A stretch of DNA of 64,000 nt from Cephalothrix simula (GCA_035591015.1 JAXIUW010229173.1:49586-113585); one strand, 5' to 3'; shown: positions 54,609 to 63,544, numbered from the stretch's first letter. The notes: a model not told the origin generated them from the letters alone. Numbers and translations are program-made.

Positions 54609-55622
54609 CTATCTAACCGGTGGGCTATATTGCAAGCCGCCCTCATACCATTGAGCGTTCAAACCACGCTCTATTTTTAAGTCTGTATCTAAGCCCAAAT
54701 TACGCTCAAAAATCTCTCCATAATTACCAACCTTGGCAATTTCTCTAACGCACCAATCATTGGGCAAGTTTAGTTCCTTCCCTGAATTTCCTGCTGTGCC
54801 TAACAGTCGTTTAATACGAGGGTCATTACTATCAGCGGCCAGCTTATTGACATTGGCCTGTGTAATACCCAATTCTTCAGCTTCAACAGTGCAATAGTAC
54901 GCCCAACGAACAATATCAGCCCATTCATCATCACCCTCTTTAACAACTGGACCAAGCGGCTCCTTAGAGATAAGCTCTGGCAAAATAACATGCTTTGTCG
55001 GGTCTTTTAAGGTTGTGCGCATCCCGGCAACATTGGATGCGTCTGAGGTTAAGGCATCGCACTCGCCCTGCTCATAGGCTGGCACCATTTCTCCATCACT
55101 AGGAAAATACTTGGCATTGAGATTCATCCGATAGAGCTTAAAATAGTCTTCTAAGTTCAGTGCGGTGGTCGTGGCCTCTAACACGCAAATACTCACGCCA
55201 TCTAAATCACGCACTGAAGATGCCCCAATGCTCTCTTTAACCATAAACCCCTGCCCGTCATAATAGTTTACCCCCACAAAGGTGAGGTCTAAGTCTGCAT
55301 CACGACTAGAGGTGTGCGTGGTTGATCTATACAATACATCAATCTTTTTGTCTCTTATCAGCGCCAGACGAGCTCTGCTACTGGCTTCAACAAATTCTAA
55401 TTCAACACCCAGCACAGCAGCTAATCCACGACAAAAATCAACATCAAAGCCAATGCGCTCACCCTGACTGTTTTCTTCAGAAAACCCCGTTACCAAATTC
55501 GCAACACCACAGTTAAGAGAACCTCTTTTGAGTACTTCCTGCAAAGTTCCGGCTTGAATTATTTGAACCGAAACCACAGAACAACCCAGCAGAATCAGAA
55601 ATAATCTCACTGCAGCATTCAT
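54609..55622 (-). CDS. aapJ: General L-amino-acid ABC transporter binding protein, second (diverged) copy
   Basis: A further AapJ-type receptor, 337 residues from the ATG at 55622; the frame extends to 55697 but the ATG gives the signal peptide MNAAVRLFLILLGCSVVSVQIIQA. The FDVDFCRGLAAVLG, YYDGQGFMVKES and LPELISKEPLGPVVKEGDDEW motifs are retained. Ligand-contact stretches differ: SSRARLALIRDKKIDVLYRSTTHT replaces FPALQSGEIDVLYRNTTYT, and CVLEATTTALNLEDYF replaces CLNTGTTTELNLADYF. This suggests a shifted ligand preference. Neighbour copies lie on both sides. Confidence 0.9.
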   Translation of the reverse strand: MNAAVRLFLILLGCSVVSVQIIQAGTLQEVLKRGSLNCGVANLVTGFSEENSQGERIGFDVDFCRGLAAVLGVELEFVEASSRARLALIRDKKIDVLYRSTTHTSSRDADLDLTFVGVNYYDGQGFMVKESIGASSVRDLDGVSICVLEATTTALNLEDYFKLYRMNLNAKYFPSDGEMVPAYEQGECDALTSDASNVAGMRTTLKDPTKHVILPELISKEPLGPVVKEGDDEWADIVRWAYYCTVEAEELGITQANVNKLAADSNDPRIKRLLGTAGNSGKELNLPNDWCVREIAKVGNYGEIFERNLGLDTDLKIERGLNAQWYEGGLQYSPPVR

Positions 55623-55648
55623 AAAACTCACCAACAGTCCATAGACAA

Positions 55649-55675
55649 GAGAGCAGAGGCTCACCCCCTGCTCTC
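55649..55675. terminator. 8-bp stem-loop between the first and second aapJ genes
   Basis: GAGAGCAG and CTGCTCTC pair around an 11-base loop, 25 bases after the stop of the first copy. It is T-flanked on the plus strand only; for the transcribed minus strand it can act as a pause, stabiliser or weak terminator. Confidence 0.5.
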
Positions 55676-55700
55676 TCTTTTTAAGCAGCACTAACAATAA

Positions 55701-56702
55701 TTATCGGACAGGAATACCATATTGAAGGCCACCATCAGTCCACAGAGCGTTTACACCTCTTGCGATGTTCAACGGAGTATCAGTCCCTAGATTGCGAGCA
55801 AATATTTCGCCGTAGTTTCCGGTTTCAGCAATAATCTTTGCACACCAGTCATTGCCTATGCCAAGATCTGCACCAAAAGTTCCTGACTTACCTAGCAAGC
55901 GCTGAACTTTTGGATCTTCGCTATTGCTAGCTTGGCTTTTGACATTGCGTTGGGTAATGCCTAACTCTTCGGCATTGACCGTGCAGTAATAAGCCCAGCG
56001 TACAATATCGGCCCACACGTCATCACCTTGACGCACAGCCGGCCCAAGAGGCTCTTTTGAGATGATTTCTGGCAGAATTATATGATCCTCAGGGTTCTTA
56101 AACTGGCTTCGCTGAGCAGCTAAGCCTGATGCGTCAGTAGTATAAACGTCACAGCGATTAGACTCATAAGCTCGTTTAACTTCTTCGGTTTTCTCGTAAA
56201 GCACCGGGGTATAGTCCATATCATGCTTACGGAAGTAATCAGCCAAATTGAGCTCGGTGGTTGTGCCAGTATTAACACAAACTGTGGCTCCGTTAAGCTC
56301 TAACGCAGAGGTTACTCCTAAAGACTTTCTGACCATAAAGCCCTGACCGTCATAGTAATTGACCGCCACGAAGTCTAACCCTAACTTAATGTCACGGCTA
56401 GCTGTGTAGGTTGTATTACGATAGAGAAGATCCGTCTCACCCGACTGTAATGCCGGAAAACGATCCTTAGCCGAAGTCGGCAAGTATTTAATGTCTACAC
56501 CTACTGCGGCAGCTACACCACGACAAAAGTCAACGTCAAAACCTTTGTAGTCGCCGCTTGAATCAACGGATGAAAACCCCGCCAATCCTTGCGAAATGCC
56601 ACACTTCACGAAACCATTACTCTTAACATCTTCTAAGGTTCCCGCATAGGCAAAAGAGGCTGAACAGCCCAAGATAATCAGACATGTAGCTAATCTAAGC
56701 AT
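55701..56702 (-). CDS. aapJ: General L-amino-acid ABC transporter binding protein, first copy
   Basis: 333 residues with signal peptide (MLRLATCLIILGCSASFAYA, then GTL). Promoter-proximal gene of the operon: AAGGAGAT lies six bases before the ATG, the strongest ribosome site of the window. The sequence is the standard AapJ pattern (GFVKCGISQGLAGFSSVD, FKGFDVDFCRGVAAAVG-like, FPALQSGETDLLYRNTTYTASRD, CVNTGTTTELNLADYF, LPEIISKEPLGPAVRQGDD). Together with the third copy it forms a close pair. A stem-loop follows its stop, which would favour a higher protein level than for the permeases. Confidence 0.94.
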   Translation of the reverse strand: MLRLATCLIILGCSASFAYAGTLEDVKSNGFVKCGISQGLAGFSSVDSSGDYKGFDVDFCRGVAAAVGVDIKYLPTSAKDRFPALQSGETDLLYRNTTYTASRDIKLGLDFVAVNYYDGQGFMVRKSLGVTSALELNGATVCVNTGTTTELNLADYFRKHDMDYTPVLYEKTEEVKRAYESNRCDVYTTDASGLAAQRSQFKNPEDHIILPEIISKEPLGPAVRQGDDVWADIVRWAYYCTVNAEELGITQRNVKSQASNSEDPKVQRLLGKSGTFGADLGIGNDWCAKIIAETGNYGEIFARNLGTDTPLNIARGVNALWTDGGLQYGIPVR

Positions 56703-56708
56703 CTCTAT

Positions 56709-56728
56709 ATCTCCTTATTATTATTATA
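56709..56728 (-). promoter_or_regulatory. Strong ribosome-binding site and possible -10 of the aap operon
   Basis: On the minus strand TATAAT (56723-56728) is followed closely by AAGGAGAT (56709-56716), then six bases to the ATG. A matching -35 is not clear, so the -10 call is tentative, while the ribosome site is secure. Confidence 0.45.
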
Positions 56729-56937
56729 AAATTAAAGTTTTTACACCTCACCAAAAAAAACCGGCGGCTCCCCAATACTCAATAAGCCAATGCCAGCACA
56801 AAAGGAGCTATGCCCAGCAAACGCCAGACACACATTAGACCCCACAAATTATTTTCCCCTCGAAATGATAATACTCCTAATGCTTGGGGTGGATTGTACC
56901 CAAAAACAGTATTAAGCGCAACCGTTTTTTTCATATC

Positions 56938-56985
56938 CTAAATACTGTTCTAAATGCTACTCCAAGCGCTACTCTAAATACTATT
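56938..56985. repeat. Four tandem 12-base units upstream of the aap operon
   Basis: CTAAATACTGTT, CTAAATGCTACT, CCAAGCGCTACT and CTAAATACTATT stand head to tail. They lie in the 394-base gap 56703-57096, about 235 bases before the first aapJ start. The rest of the gap shows no gene. Confidence 0.75.
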
Positions 56986-57096
56986 TAGCATAAGTATATT
57001 ATCTGCGCCAATAATAACTTTAAGTACCGAACAATACTCAAGAAAATTAATCAAAATATTGATAACAACTAACCCTCAATTATGCCCGGTGCGCAA

Positions 57097-57615
57097 TTAT
57101 GCTCGGTAAATATGCAAGCCATCGGCAGTATTGAAGATTAAAGTTTGCGCCTTGTGCTTCTGAGCTAAGGTGTGCTGTGAATCATTGCTGTTATAGTCTG
57201 AAGATTGAGCTAGCCAGCTTGGAATATAAAGTGGATACCCTGCATCGCTCAGAGACATCTGAGGTATTTGGGGCAGTTGCGGAGCAATTAAGTATTCAGA
57301 ATTACTCAGTGCTGCCGTATGCAATTTAATCCATGCCAACTGACTTAAAGACTGGCTAGAGATTGGCCACAGCCAAAAACCTTGTTCTACCAATGCGCTG
57401 TTAGAGGCTGGCTTAAAGTTTGTAGTACTAATAATGCTCGGCTCAATACTTTGGTCAGTTAAACTCGCATCAATCGCAGCTAAAAGACTGGGCAGGGTGT
57501 AAATAGTCGGAGCTGATTGCGTAGTCTGACTACAACTTAAAATAGCACCGAGCTTCTGGCTCAGAAGCGGCTCAGGCTGAAAAATAGTGATTAAAACTGC
57601 TAGGCCTTGGTTCAG
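57097..57615 (-). CDS. Unrecognised ORF coupled to aroA, possibly CTG-started
   Basis: The frame is open from inside the 3' end of aroA to 57097 without any ATG. The first TTG (57393) would give 98 residues. A CTG at 57615, overlapping the aroA stop and preceded at eight bases by AGAGAGG, would give 172 residues starting LNQGLAVLITIFQPEPLLSQ. The protein is Ser/Gln/Leu-rich with one cysteine and no recognised motif. The absence of internal stops over 519 bases is notable, but a degraded or frameshifted gene that lost its start is equally possible. Confidence 0.35.
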   Translation of the reverse strand: MNQGLAVLITIFQPEPLLSQKLGAILSCSQTTQSAPTIYTLPSLLAAIDASLTDQSIEPSIISTTNFKPASNSALVEQGFWLWPISSQSLSQLAWIKLHTAALSNSEYLIAPQLPQIPQMSLSDAGYPLYIPSWLAQSSDYNSNDSQHTLAQKHKAQTLIFNTADGLHIYRA

Positions 57616-58877
57616 TGGACAAGCCTCTCTAGTTGTTCAAAGAAATCAGGATAGGTTTTGTTGACGCACTCAGGATTCAATATAGTTATGGGCGCATTAC
57701 CGCAGGCAGCGACCACAAACGCCATGGCAATGCGATGATCCTGATAGGTTTCTATTGTTGCCGGCTTGATGTTTGCTAGGGGACGCACACAGATTGAATC
57801 AGCACTGGTTGCAACTTGAGCACCTAACTTGCGGAGCTCGGTAGACATGGCCAAGAGGCGATCACATTCTTTAATTCTCCAATTAGCAATGCCTTTAATC
57901 AACAGGGGTTCGGTGCAGAATAATCCTAGTACTGCCAGCGTCATCGCTGCATCGGGAAAGTCTTGGGCGTTGATTTCTCCACCGCTCAAACGCTCTCCAC
58001 CGCGAATCTCTAGAGCTTGTGCCTCTAGCTTAATGTTTGCTCCAAGTTTAGCCAACACTCGTGCAAACTGAACATCGCCCTGCAAACTTTGTTCGCCGCA
58101 ACCCTCTATGCGCAACGAGCCTTGGCTCAGGGCGGCCATGGCTATAAAGTACGATGCTGAAGAGGCATCACCCTCAACATGATAATGACCGGGGCTGCTA
58201 TAATTCTGACCAGCCTCAACCGTATAGTGATTACTGTGGTTGGTGGTGTTGATGCCAAAAGTGCGCATCATTTCTGTAGTCATGGTTACGTAGGGTGCCG
58301 AGACTAGGTCTAACACCTCTAGCTCAAGCGTGCCACGCATCAGCGGTGTGGCCAGCAGCAAGGCCGATATATATTGACTGCTTTGTTGACCGCTTACGGT
58401 AAGTGGCTGAGCCTGAAGCGGTTGGCCAATAATGCTCAAGGGCGGGCAGCCATCTTGGTCAAGGTAGTTGATTGAGGCTCCTAATTGGCGCAAAGCATCT
58501 ACTAGGTCAGCAATTGGGCGTTCGCTCATACGCTTAGTACCGGTGAGACGGTGCGTTCCATGCTGATTGGCTAAAACCGCCGTCAGTGAGCGCATCGCTG
58601 TACCCGCATTGGCTAGATATAAGCCTTGTTCAACGGCTTTGAGGCTGGCCTTGCCATCTATTTTAGCGGTACTGCCAGACTGCTCTATTGGCACACCCAT
58701 GCTGGCTAAGGCTTTGAGCATAACTTGGGTATCTTCGCTAACTAAAATGTTGCTGATTTCGGTGCTTCCCTGCGCCAAGGCAGCCAACAGCAAGGCTCTA
58801 TTGGTAATGCTCTTTGAGCCTCGCAGCACCAGTTTGCCCTTAATATTCTTAATTGGATTAACTACACGCTTCAACAT
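57612..58877 (-). CDS. aroA: 3-Phosphoshikimate 1-carboxyvinyltransferase (EPSP synthase)
   Basis: Adds the enolpyruvyl group of PEP to shikimate-3-phosphate, the step before chorismate synthase. GSKSITNRALLLAALA, the segment LANAGTAMRSLTA, MSERPIADLVDALRQLGA, SSQYISALLL, VEGDASSASYF, DFPDAAMTLAV and NWRIKECDRLLAMSTELRKLGA are all typical. 421 residues is the usual length. The LANAGTAMRSL loop, with Ala where class I enzymes also have Ala and Thr-Ala-Met order, points to a class I-type (E. coli-like) enzyme. It diverges from the kinase gene across a 58-base gap with an inverted repeat. Confidence 0.97.
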   Translation of the reverse strand: MLKRVVNPIKNIKGKLVLRGSKSITNRALLLAALAQGSTEISNILVSEDTQVMLKALASMGVPIEQSGSTAKIDGKASLKAVEQGLYLANAGTAMRSLTAVLANQHGTHRLTGTKRMSERPIADLVDALRQLGASINYLDQDGCPPLSIIGQPLQAQPLTVSGQQSSQYISALLLATPLMRGTLELEVLDLVSAPYVTMTTEMMRTFGINTTNHSNHYTVEAGQNYSSPGHYHVEGDASSASYFIAMAALSQGSLRIEGCGEQSLQGDVQFARVLAKLGANIKLEAQALEIRGGERLSGGEINAQDFPDAAMTLAVLGLFCTEPLLIKGIANWRIKECDRLLAMSTELRKLGAQVATSADSICVRPLANIKPATIETYQDHRIAMAFVVAACGNAPITILNPECVNKTYPDFFEQLERLVH

Positions 58878-58885
58878 ATACTGGC

Positions 58886-58927
58886 TGTGTTAGTTTATGC
58901 GCTAAATCGCTAACTCATCCTAACACA
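58886..58927. promoter_or_regulatory. Spaced inverted repeat between aroA and the AmgK-like gene
   Basis: TGTGTTAG (58886-58893) and CTAACACA (58920-58927) are perfect reverse complements 26 bases apart in the 58-base divergent gap. Such a spacing fits a shared operator or two half-sites. No regulator is identified. Confidence 0.4.
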
Positions 58928-58935
58928 AAAGAGCT

Positions 58936-59946
58936 ATGACCAAACCCCATGCCAGCCAAAAGCAACTGGCTATAGGCACGTTAAAGGCCAATCACCAACT
59001 TAGCGCGCAGCAAATAGCCCAGCTTGAGCAGCTAGCCGTGGCCATGCCCAACTTTAATCATGCCCAAGAGCTTGACCATACACGTCTTGAGCGGCGCTAC
59101 TTTAGGTTTTATGCTCAATCAGGCGCATCACTAATTGCTGTACTAGCCGAGGATCGTTCTGAGATGCTGGCCTTTATTGACTGGGCGCAGCACTTCTTTA
59201 ACGCCGGAATTCCAGTGCCGAGGGTAATTGCGGTCAGAGCCAGCTCATACCTAATCAGTGATGGTGGCCAGCGAACTCTTGCTCAATGTCTCCAAGAATG
59301 GACAGACCCTGCCCAGCGTCAACAAGCCTTAGAACAAAGCCTATATTGGCTGGTGCGCCTCCAAAACTGTACTCTAGATGGCCTCAAGCGAGATCTGCCC
59401 CGCTTAAATCAAGAATTATTTATGGCTGATGTTCAGGCATTTATAGACGGGCTTGCCAAAATTAATCGTGGAGCAGACTTTAATCATCAACTGGACAGCC
59501 ACTTGATTGAAGCCTGCCGAACCGAGCTACAACGCCTCGCTGAACAACTAGGCCGGCTGCCTCAAGCTGACCTTGTGTATCGTGACTTTCAGCCTCGCAA
59601 CATAATGTGGAACGATGCGCCACTACTGATTGATTTTCAATCAATTCACCATGGGCATGGCCTGTACGACCTAGCCTCATTTTTGAGCAGCAACAGCTCT
59701 AAGCTCTCTCTAGCCGAGCAAAATTTTTGTATTGATACCTATTGCCGTCTTAATCAACCCGCCGCACAAGCCCTAGAGTACTTGCCACATTTAATATTAA
59801 TGCGGCGTATTCAGGCTTTAGCCGCCTATGCACGCTTAGGCTGGAACAATCAGCTTGATGAGGGGCTAGATAAGCTACATCAAGCAGCGATGTCCCTAAA
59901 AGCTGAAGCACCGCAATTCTTGAATCTAGTAGAACTATTGCGCTGA
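58936..59946 (+). CDS. amgK: AmgK-like sugar kinase (aminoglycoside-phosphotransferase fold)
   Basis: Characterised AmgK phosphorylates the anomeric carbon of MurNAc or GlcNAc in cell-wall recycling. The catalytic loop is VYRDFQPRNIMW (about residues 213-224) with Asp and Asn, and the metal-binding IDFQSIHHGHGLYDLASFL (about 231-249) follows. The RDFQxRNIM and IDFQ forms are typical of AmgK and not of antibiotic kinases. 336 residues matches. A MurU-like nucleotidyltransferase is encoded at 14.8 kb. In P. putida amgK and murU are adjacent; here they are apart. Fructosamine or choline kinase activity is less likely. Confidence 0.75.
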   Translation: MTKPHASQKQLAIGTLKANHQLSAQQIAQLEQLAVAMPNFNHAQELDHTRLERRYFRFYAQSGASLIAVLAEDRSEMLAFIDWAQHFFNAGIPVPRVIAVRASSYLISDGGQRTLAQCLQEWTDPAQRQQALEQSLYWLVRLQNCTLDGLKRDLPRLNQELFMADVQAFIDGLAKINRGADFNHQLDSHLIEACRTELQRLAEQLGRLPQADLVYRDFQPRNIMWNDAPLLIDFQSIHHGHGLYDLASFLSSNSSKLSLAEQNFCIDTYCRLNQPAAQALEYLPHLILMRRIQALAAYARLGWNNQLDEGLDKLHQAAMSLKAEAPQFLNLVELLR

Positions 59947-59992
59947 GGGTAGCTCAATCAGTCTGTAGTCGTCTGGTTTGGTCTGGTCTGGA

Positions 59993-60409
59993 CTAAAAAA
60001 AGCTCAAATAAAAGCCGATTATGCCGCCATTGACCGTCATCAAGGTTATGTTGTGCCCCTGATCGATCAGATACAGACGAATCGGCGTCATTGAAAACAT
60101 GGCATGGGGAACATTCAGCAGAGTGCTAAAGAATAATCCAAACAAAAAGCCCGTAACCAAACCTATGCCTAAGCCCGAGATTAGCATCTCGTCCATTGCG
60201 TACAGCATAAACCAAGCAATGATGAAGTTCATGATAAAGGTTACTACATACTTATGCAGCATTGGCTCTGAAGTATCTTCAATGTCAAAGTTGTGATAAC
60301 TTAGCCACACCTCGCCAAATAACGAAGTATACCAAAGAAAACCTATGCCCTGAGCTGCTATGGCGCAGACTAGAGCAATCAAGGCATCGCCCCAGATTGG
60401 TGAATACAA
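59993..60409 (-). CDS. DUF1761-like small membrane protein
   Basis: 138 residues, four predicted transmembrane helices (about 8-28, 52-70, 78-98 and 115-135). The GIGFLWYTSLFGEVWL stretch near the start resembles DUF1761 proteins, which have no assigned function. The glycine-rich GLGIGLVTGFLFGLFF helix is another family trait. No partner gene is close: 45 bases to the AmgK-like gene (convergent) and 196 bases to uppP. Identity is by general resemblance only. Confidence 0.55.
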   Translation of the reverse strand: MYSPIWGDALIALVCAIAAQGIGFLWYTSLFGEVWLSYHNFDIEDTSEPMLHKYVVTFIMNFIIAWFMLYAMDEMLISGLGIGLVTGFLFGLFFSTLLNVPHAMFSMTPIRLYLIDQGHNITLMTVNGGIIGFYLSFF

Positions 60410-60605
60410 TTGATAATCCTCCTTGCCATTATTAATTAATCGCTACAAATGGCTACAGCGGTTAGCACTTATTATTTGTTTATCGCCAGTTTAGCACAAT
60501 ATGTCGTTCTGTTGCATCAAGATAATGCATAGGCAATTAGAATTAGACTTAGAGTTAAACTTATAAGCCGATTTTTAATCTGGCAAAATAACTTGCGGCA
60601 ATTGA

Positions 60606-61409
60606 TTAAACCAGCACCAAAACCAAAATACTCAGCAAAACTCTATACACTATAAAGGGGCGCAATCCCCAGCGGTTAAGTATGGCCAACAAAAAATACA
60701 AGGCCATGTAACTACTGATGAAGGCCGCAACCAAGGCAATAATCATAATATTCCACGAAGCACCTTGAACAGCTTGCGGTAGCTCGTATAATCCACTGCC
60801 CAAGATGGCCGGCAATCCTAACAAAAATGAAAATCGTGCGGCCTCGGTAAGTTTTAATCCGCACCAAAGGCCGCCCAAAATAGTTACTCCAGAGCGTGAA
60901 GCACCGGGAATAAGCGCAAAGCATTGCATCACTCCAATCAGCATTACAGCCTTAAAGCCTAAGTTATTAAAGGCCAAGCCTGCCGATTTGCCTTGCCTCA
61001 GCTTATGCTCAGACTGATACAGCAATGCGGCCACAAAAATCAGCATAAAGGCAATTACATATAATGACCGAAACCAGCCCTCTATCCACTGCTCTAAGAG
61101 CAGGCCGCTAATTACAATCGGAATATTGCCCGCAGCAATAAACCACGCCAATTTGAAGTCTGCTGTAGTGCGCACTTTAGGGTCATATAAGCCGTAGATA
61201 GCGGCTTGAACAAGCCTCATCAGCTCTGTTCTGAAAAAAATGATAATAGCCAGTAAACTGCCCAGCTGAACCGTCGCAGAAAAGGCACTACCTTGATCTT
61301 GCCAGCCCAGTAATTCTGGTATAATGCGCATATGCGCCGTACTGCTGATTGGAAAAAACTCCGTAAGACCCTGAATAACACCCATTATTAGGGCTTGTAA
61401 CTCATTCAT
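60606..61409 (-). CDS. uppP: Undecaprenyl-diphosphatase UppP (BacA type)
   Basis: Dephosphorylates undecaprenyl pyrophosphate to recycle the lipid carrier of peptidoglycan synthesis; it also confers bacitracin tolerance. The ATG at 61409 follows GAGGAT at a good distance; an in-frame upstream extension to 61463 is unlikely because it would overlap the divergent hyuA start. Motif 1 is QGLTEFFPISSTAHMRI (consensus TEFLPVSSTGH), motif 2 is PGASRSGVTI with the catalytic Arg. About seven transmembrane helices are seen. 267 residues is normal. Confidence 0.95.
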   Translation of the reverse strand: MNELQALIMGVIQGLTEFFPISSTAHMRIIPELLGWQDQGSAFSATVQLGSLLAIIIFFRTELMRLVQAAIYGLYDPKVRTTADFKLAWFIAAGNIPIVISGLLLEQWIEGWFRSLYVIAFMLIFVAALLYQSEHKLRQGKSAGLAFNNLGFKAVMLIGVMQCFALIPGASRSGVTILGGLWCGLKLTEAARFSFLLGLPAILGSGLYELPQAVQGASWNIMIIALVAAFISSYMALYFLLAILNRWGLRPFIVYRVLLSILVLVLV

Positions 61410-61438
61410 ATCCTCACAACATTTATCACTCAACAAGC

Positions 61439-63388
61439 ATGAACCAGCATAACTCAGTGCCACGCCTTGGTATTGGCATAGATACCGGCGGCACCTTTAC
61501 CGACAGCGTGCTAGTCAACATGCACAGCGGACAGATTATCAACAAGGCTAAAACTCCAACCACACACAAACAATACCACATCTGTATTGATGAAGCCCTG
61601 CGCCAACTACAGCTAGAAGACCCCCATGCAATCAATAGAATTTGCCTCTCAACAACCCTAGCCACCAATGCTGTTGCCGAAGACCTGTTAGAGCCAACCT
61701 GCCTAGTCATTGAACCTGCCGACATTAAACCAACATCTATTCAGCATGAACGCTTAGTGAGCCTCAACAGCGGCATCAGCTATGATCTTAATGAGATAGC
61801 CCCCGTTTGCCGTGATGAAGTGCTGCAAAAGACCGCTCCCTATGCGTCTGCGGTGGTGGGCTTTGCCGTATCGGGCTATGCGGCCACACGTGACCCCCGT
61901 CATGAACAAGAAATTGGTGCCATTCTTGAAGAAGCCTACGGCCTGCCCGTAGTTTTGGGTAGTACACTAACCCAGCAGCTAAACTTTATCCAGCGTGGCC
62001 AAAGTGCACTGATTAATGCTGGGCTGTGTTCAATAATCACCCATTGGCTCGCTGAGCTTGAAGGCATTTTAGCTAAGCATCAGCTTAGTTGCCCCGTTTA
62101 TGTGGTCAAGAGCGATGGCTCGCTAATAACCAGTGCTGAAGTAGTCAAAAACCCAGTTCTCACTCTATTCTCAGGGCCAGCGGCCTCTATTGAAGGAGCA
62201 GTACACCTCAGCGCACAAACCGAATGCTTAGTTGTAGATATTGGCGGCACCACCAGTGATGTGGCACGCATCCGCTCAGGGCGAGCAGAGCTAAGCCAAA
62301 ATGGCACAACCATTCATAATACTAGGCTGGCCTTAGACGGGCTAAAGATTCACCCGTTCGGCTTAGGCGGCGATAGTCGGCTTAACTTTCGTGGTCACTT
62401 TAGGTTTGAGAAACGGCGTGCCATGCCCTTTGCCCGAGCACGGCACTTTTATTCTAATCTTAATCTTGAAGCTCTCGCCGCTCTTAATGAGCAAATATTC
62501 CACCATGGCGACAATCAGTTAATTGAATTAATTGTCAAAGCTCCCTATAGCACCGATGACGATGCTCTACCGAGTGTATTTGCGAATCCCACAGCCTTTT
62601 ATAATCTATGCCCCGCCTCAGAACGTCCAAAATTATTGCGCCAAATTGATGAATGGAACGCTCGCCGCTTAGTTGAACGCATCGCTTTAACACCAACAGA
62701 CTTGGCCGCCATCAAAGGCTTGCTAGGTTCGGTCGGGTCTAATTTTAATACTGATGATGCACAGGCAGCAATGGCTATCTATGCTCGCATTTTTGACCTT
62801 AGTCCCCAAGAATTAGTTAGTGAATTAAGTAACACCATCAGCAAGCAATTAATGAGCATATTAATCAGCCATCTAGGCCATGTAAAAACCGAGGTAGATC
62901 ATCTAGCCCAGCTGGCCTTGGGATTGCTTGAGGAATCTCCGCTGCGACTAGAGCTTAAATCTAAGCTAGCCTTAGTTTACGTAGGTGCGGCGGCTAACTT
63001 GTGGCGAGAGTGGACTCCGCTACCCCTGCGTGAGCAAGTTATCGTGCCGCAACATGCTGAAGTAGCTAATGCTGTGGGCGCAATTCTGGCCTCTTTTGTT
63101 GCCCGTGATAAGATTTGCTTAGAGCTAGCTTCTGACGGGTCAGTTTTTGCCTATGCCGGGCAAGGCAAGCATTCATTAGCTGATTTTAACACTGCCATTG
63201 CGTGGTCAAAGCAGCATCTTACACAACGCTTAACCCAAAAAGCCCATGATTGGCGTTTATTGAACCATAAGATTGAACTAGCTGTAGATATTAGAGAAGA
63301 ATATGACGGCCTATCACGAAAACAGCATAAACGCATCACCTATGCCGAGGTTGAAGGCTGCCTAATGGCCAAAGACAGGCAGGCTTAG
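61439..63388 (+). CDS. hyuA: Hydantoinase/oxoprolinase A-subunit family protein
   Basis: An ASKHA-fold ATPase that opens hydantoins, 5-oxoproline or related cyclic amides at ATP cost. The phosphate loop GIDTGGTFTDSVLV opens it and VVDIGGTTSDVARI is the second phosphate motif. STTLATNAV is also conserved. 649 residues is somewhat short of the usual 680-700. The usual B-subunit gene is not adjacent: after the stop comes only repeat sequence, so it is either an orphan, or the partner lies outside the window. It is divergent from uppP with 29 bases between starts. Substrate unknown. Confidence 0.85.
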   Translation: MNQHNSVPRLGIGIDTGGTFTDSVLVNMHSGQIINKAKTPTTHKQYHICIDEALRQLQLEDPHAINRICLSTTLATNAVAEDLLEPTCLVIEPADIKPTSIQHERLVSLNSGISYDLNEIAPVCRDEVLQKTAPYASAVVGFAVSGYAATRDPRHEQEIGAILEEAYGLPVVLGSTLTQQLNFIQRGQSALINAGLCSIITHWLAELEGILAKHQLSCPVYVVKSDGSLITSAEVVKNPVLTLFSGPAASIEGAVHLSAQTECLVVDIGGTTSDVARIRSGRAELSQNGTTIHNTRLALDGLKIHPFGLGGDSRLNFRGHFRFEKRRAMPFARARHFYSNLNLEALAALNEQIFHHGDNQLIELIVKAPYSTDDDALPSVFANPTAFYNLCPASERPKLLRQIDEWNARRLVERIALTPTDLAAIKGLLGSVGSNFNTDDAQAAMAIYARIFDLSPQELVSELSNTISKQLMSILISHLGHVKTEVDHLAQLALGLLEESPLRLELKSKLALVYVGAAANLWREWTPLPLREQVIVPQHAEVANAVGAILASFVARDKICLELASDGSVFAYAGQGKHSLADFNTAIAWSKQHLTQRLTQKAHDWRLLNHKIELAVDIREEYDGLSRKQHKRITYAEVEGCLMAKDRQA

Positions 63389-63390
63389 AT

Positions 63391-63544
63391 TAACTAAGGG
63401 TTAGGCTAAGCAAGATTAAGTTTGAAGTATTTTAGGTTAAGGACTTCGCCCTTAACAATCCCAGCAAAGAGCCAGCTCTCTGCACTCTCGGGATAGTTCT
63501 TTGGGGCTGGATAAGCCCCAACGGGCTTACGCACCCGAATTAAA
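63391..63544 (-). repeat. Multi-hairpin repeat element, copy 2 (inverted)
   Basis: Read on the minus strand it has stem A' (TTGGGGCT / AGCCCCAA, 63501-63521), stem B (63464-63483, GCAGAGAGC / GCTCTTTGC with a G-T wobble) and stem C (63436-63456, GTTAAGGGC / GTCCTTAAC with a G-T wobble). 120 bases (63425-63544) recur at 63881-64000 with two differences. It starts right after the hyuA stop. Confidence 0.75.

Noticed and set aside
58936-59946. Antibiotic-resistance aminoglycoside kinase
   Set aside because: The fold is shared, but the RDFQPRNIM and IDFQ loops and the MurU-like gene point to amino-sugar recycling.
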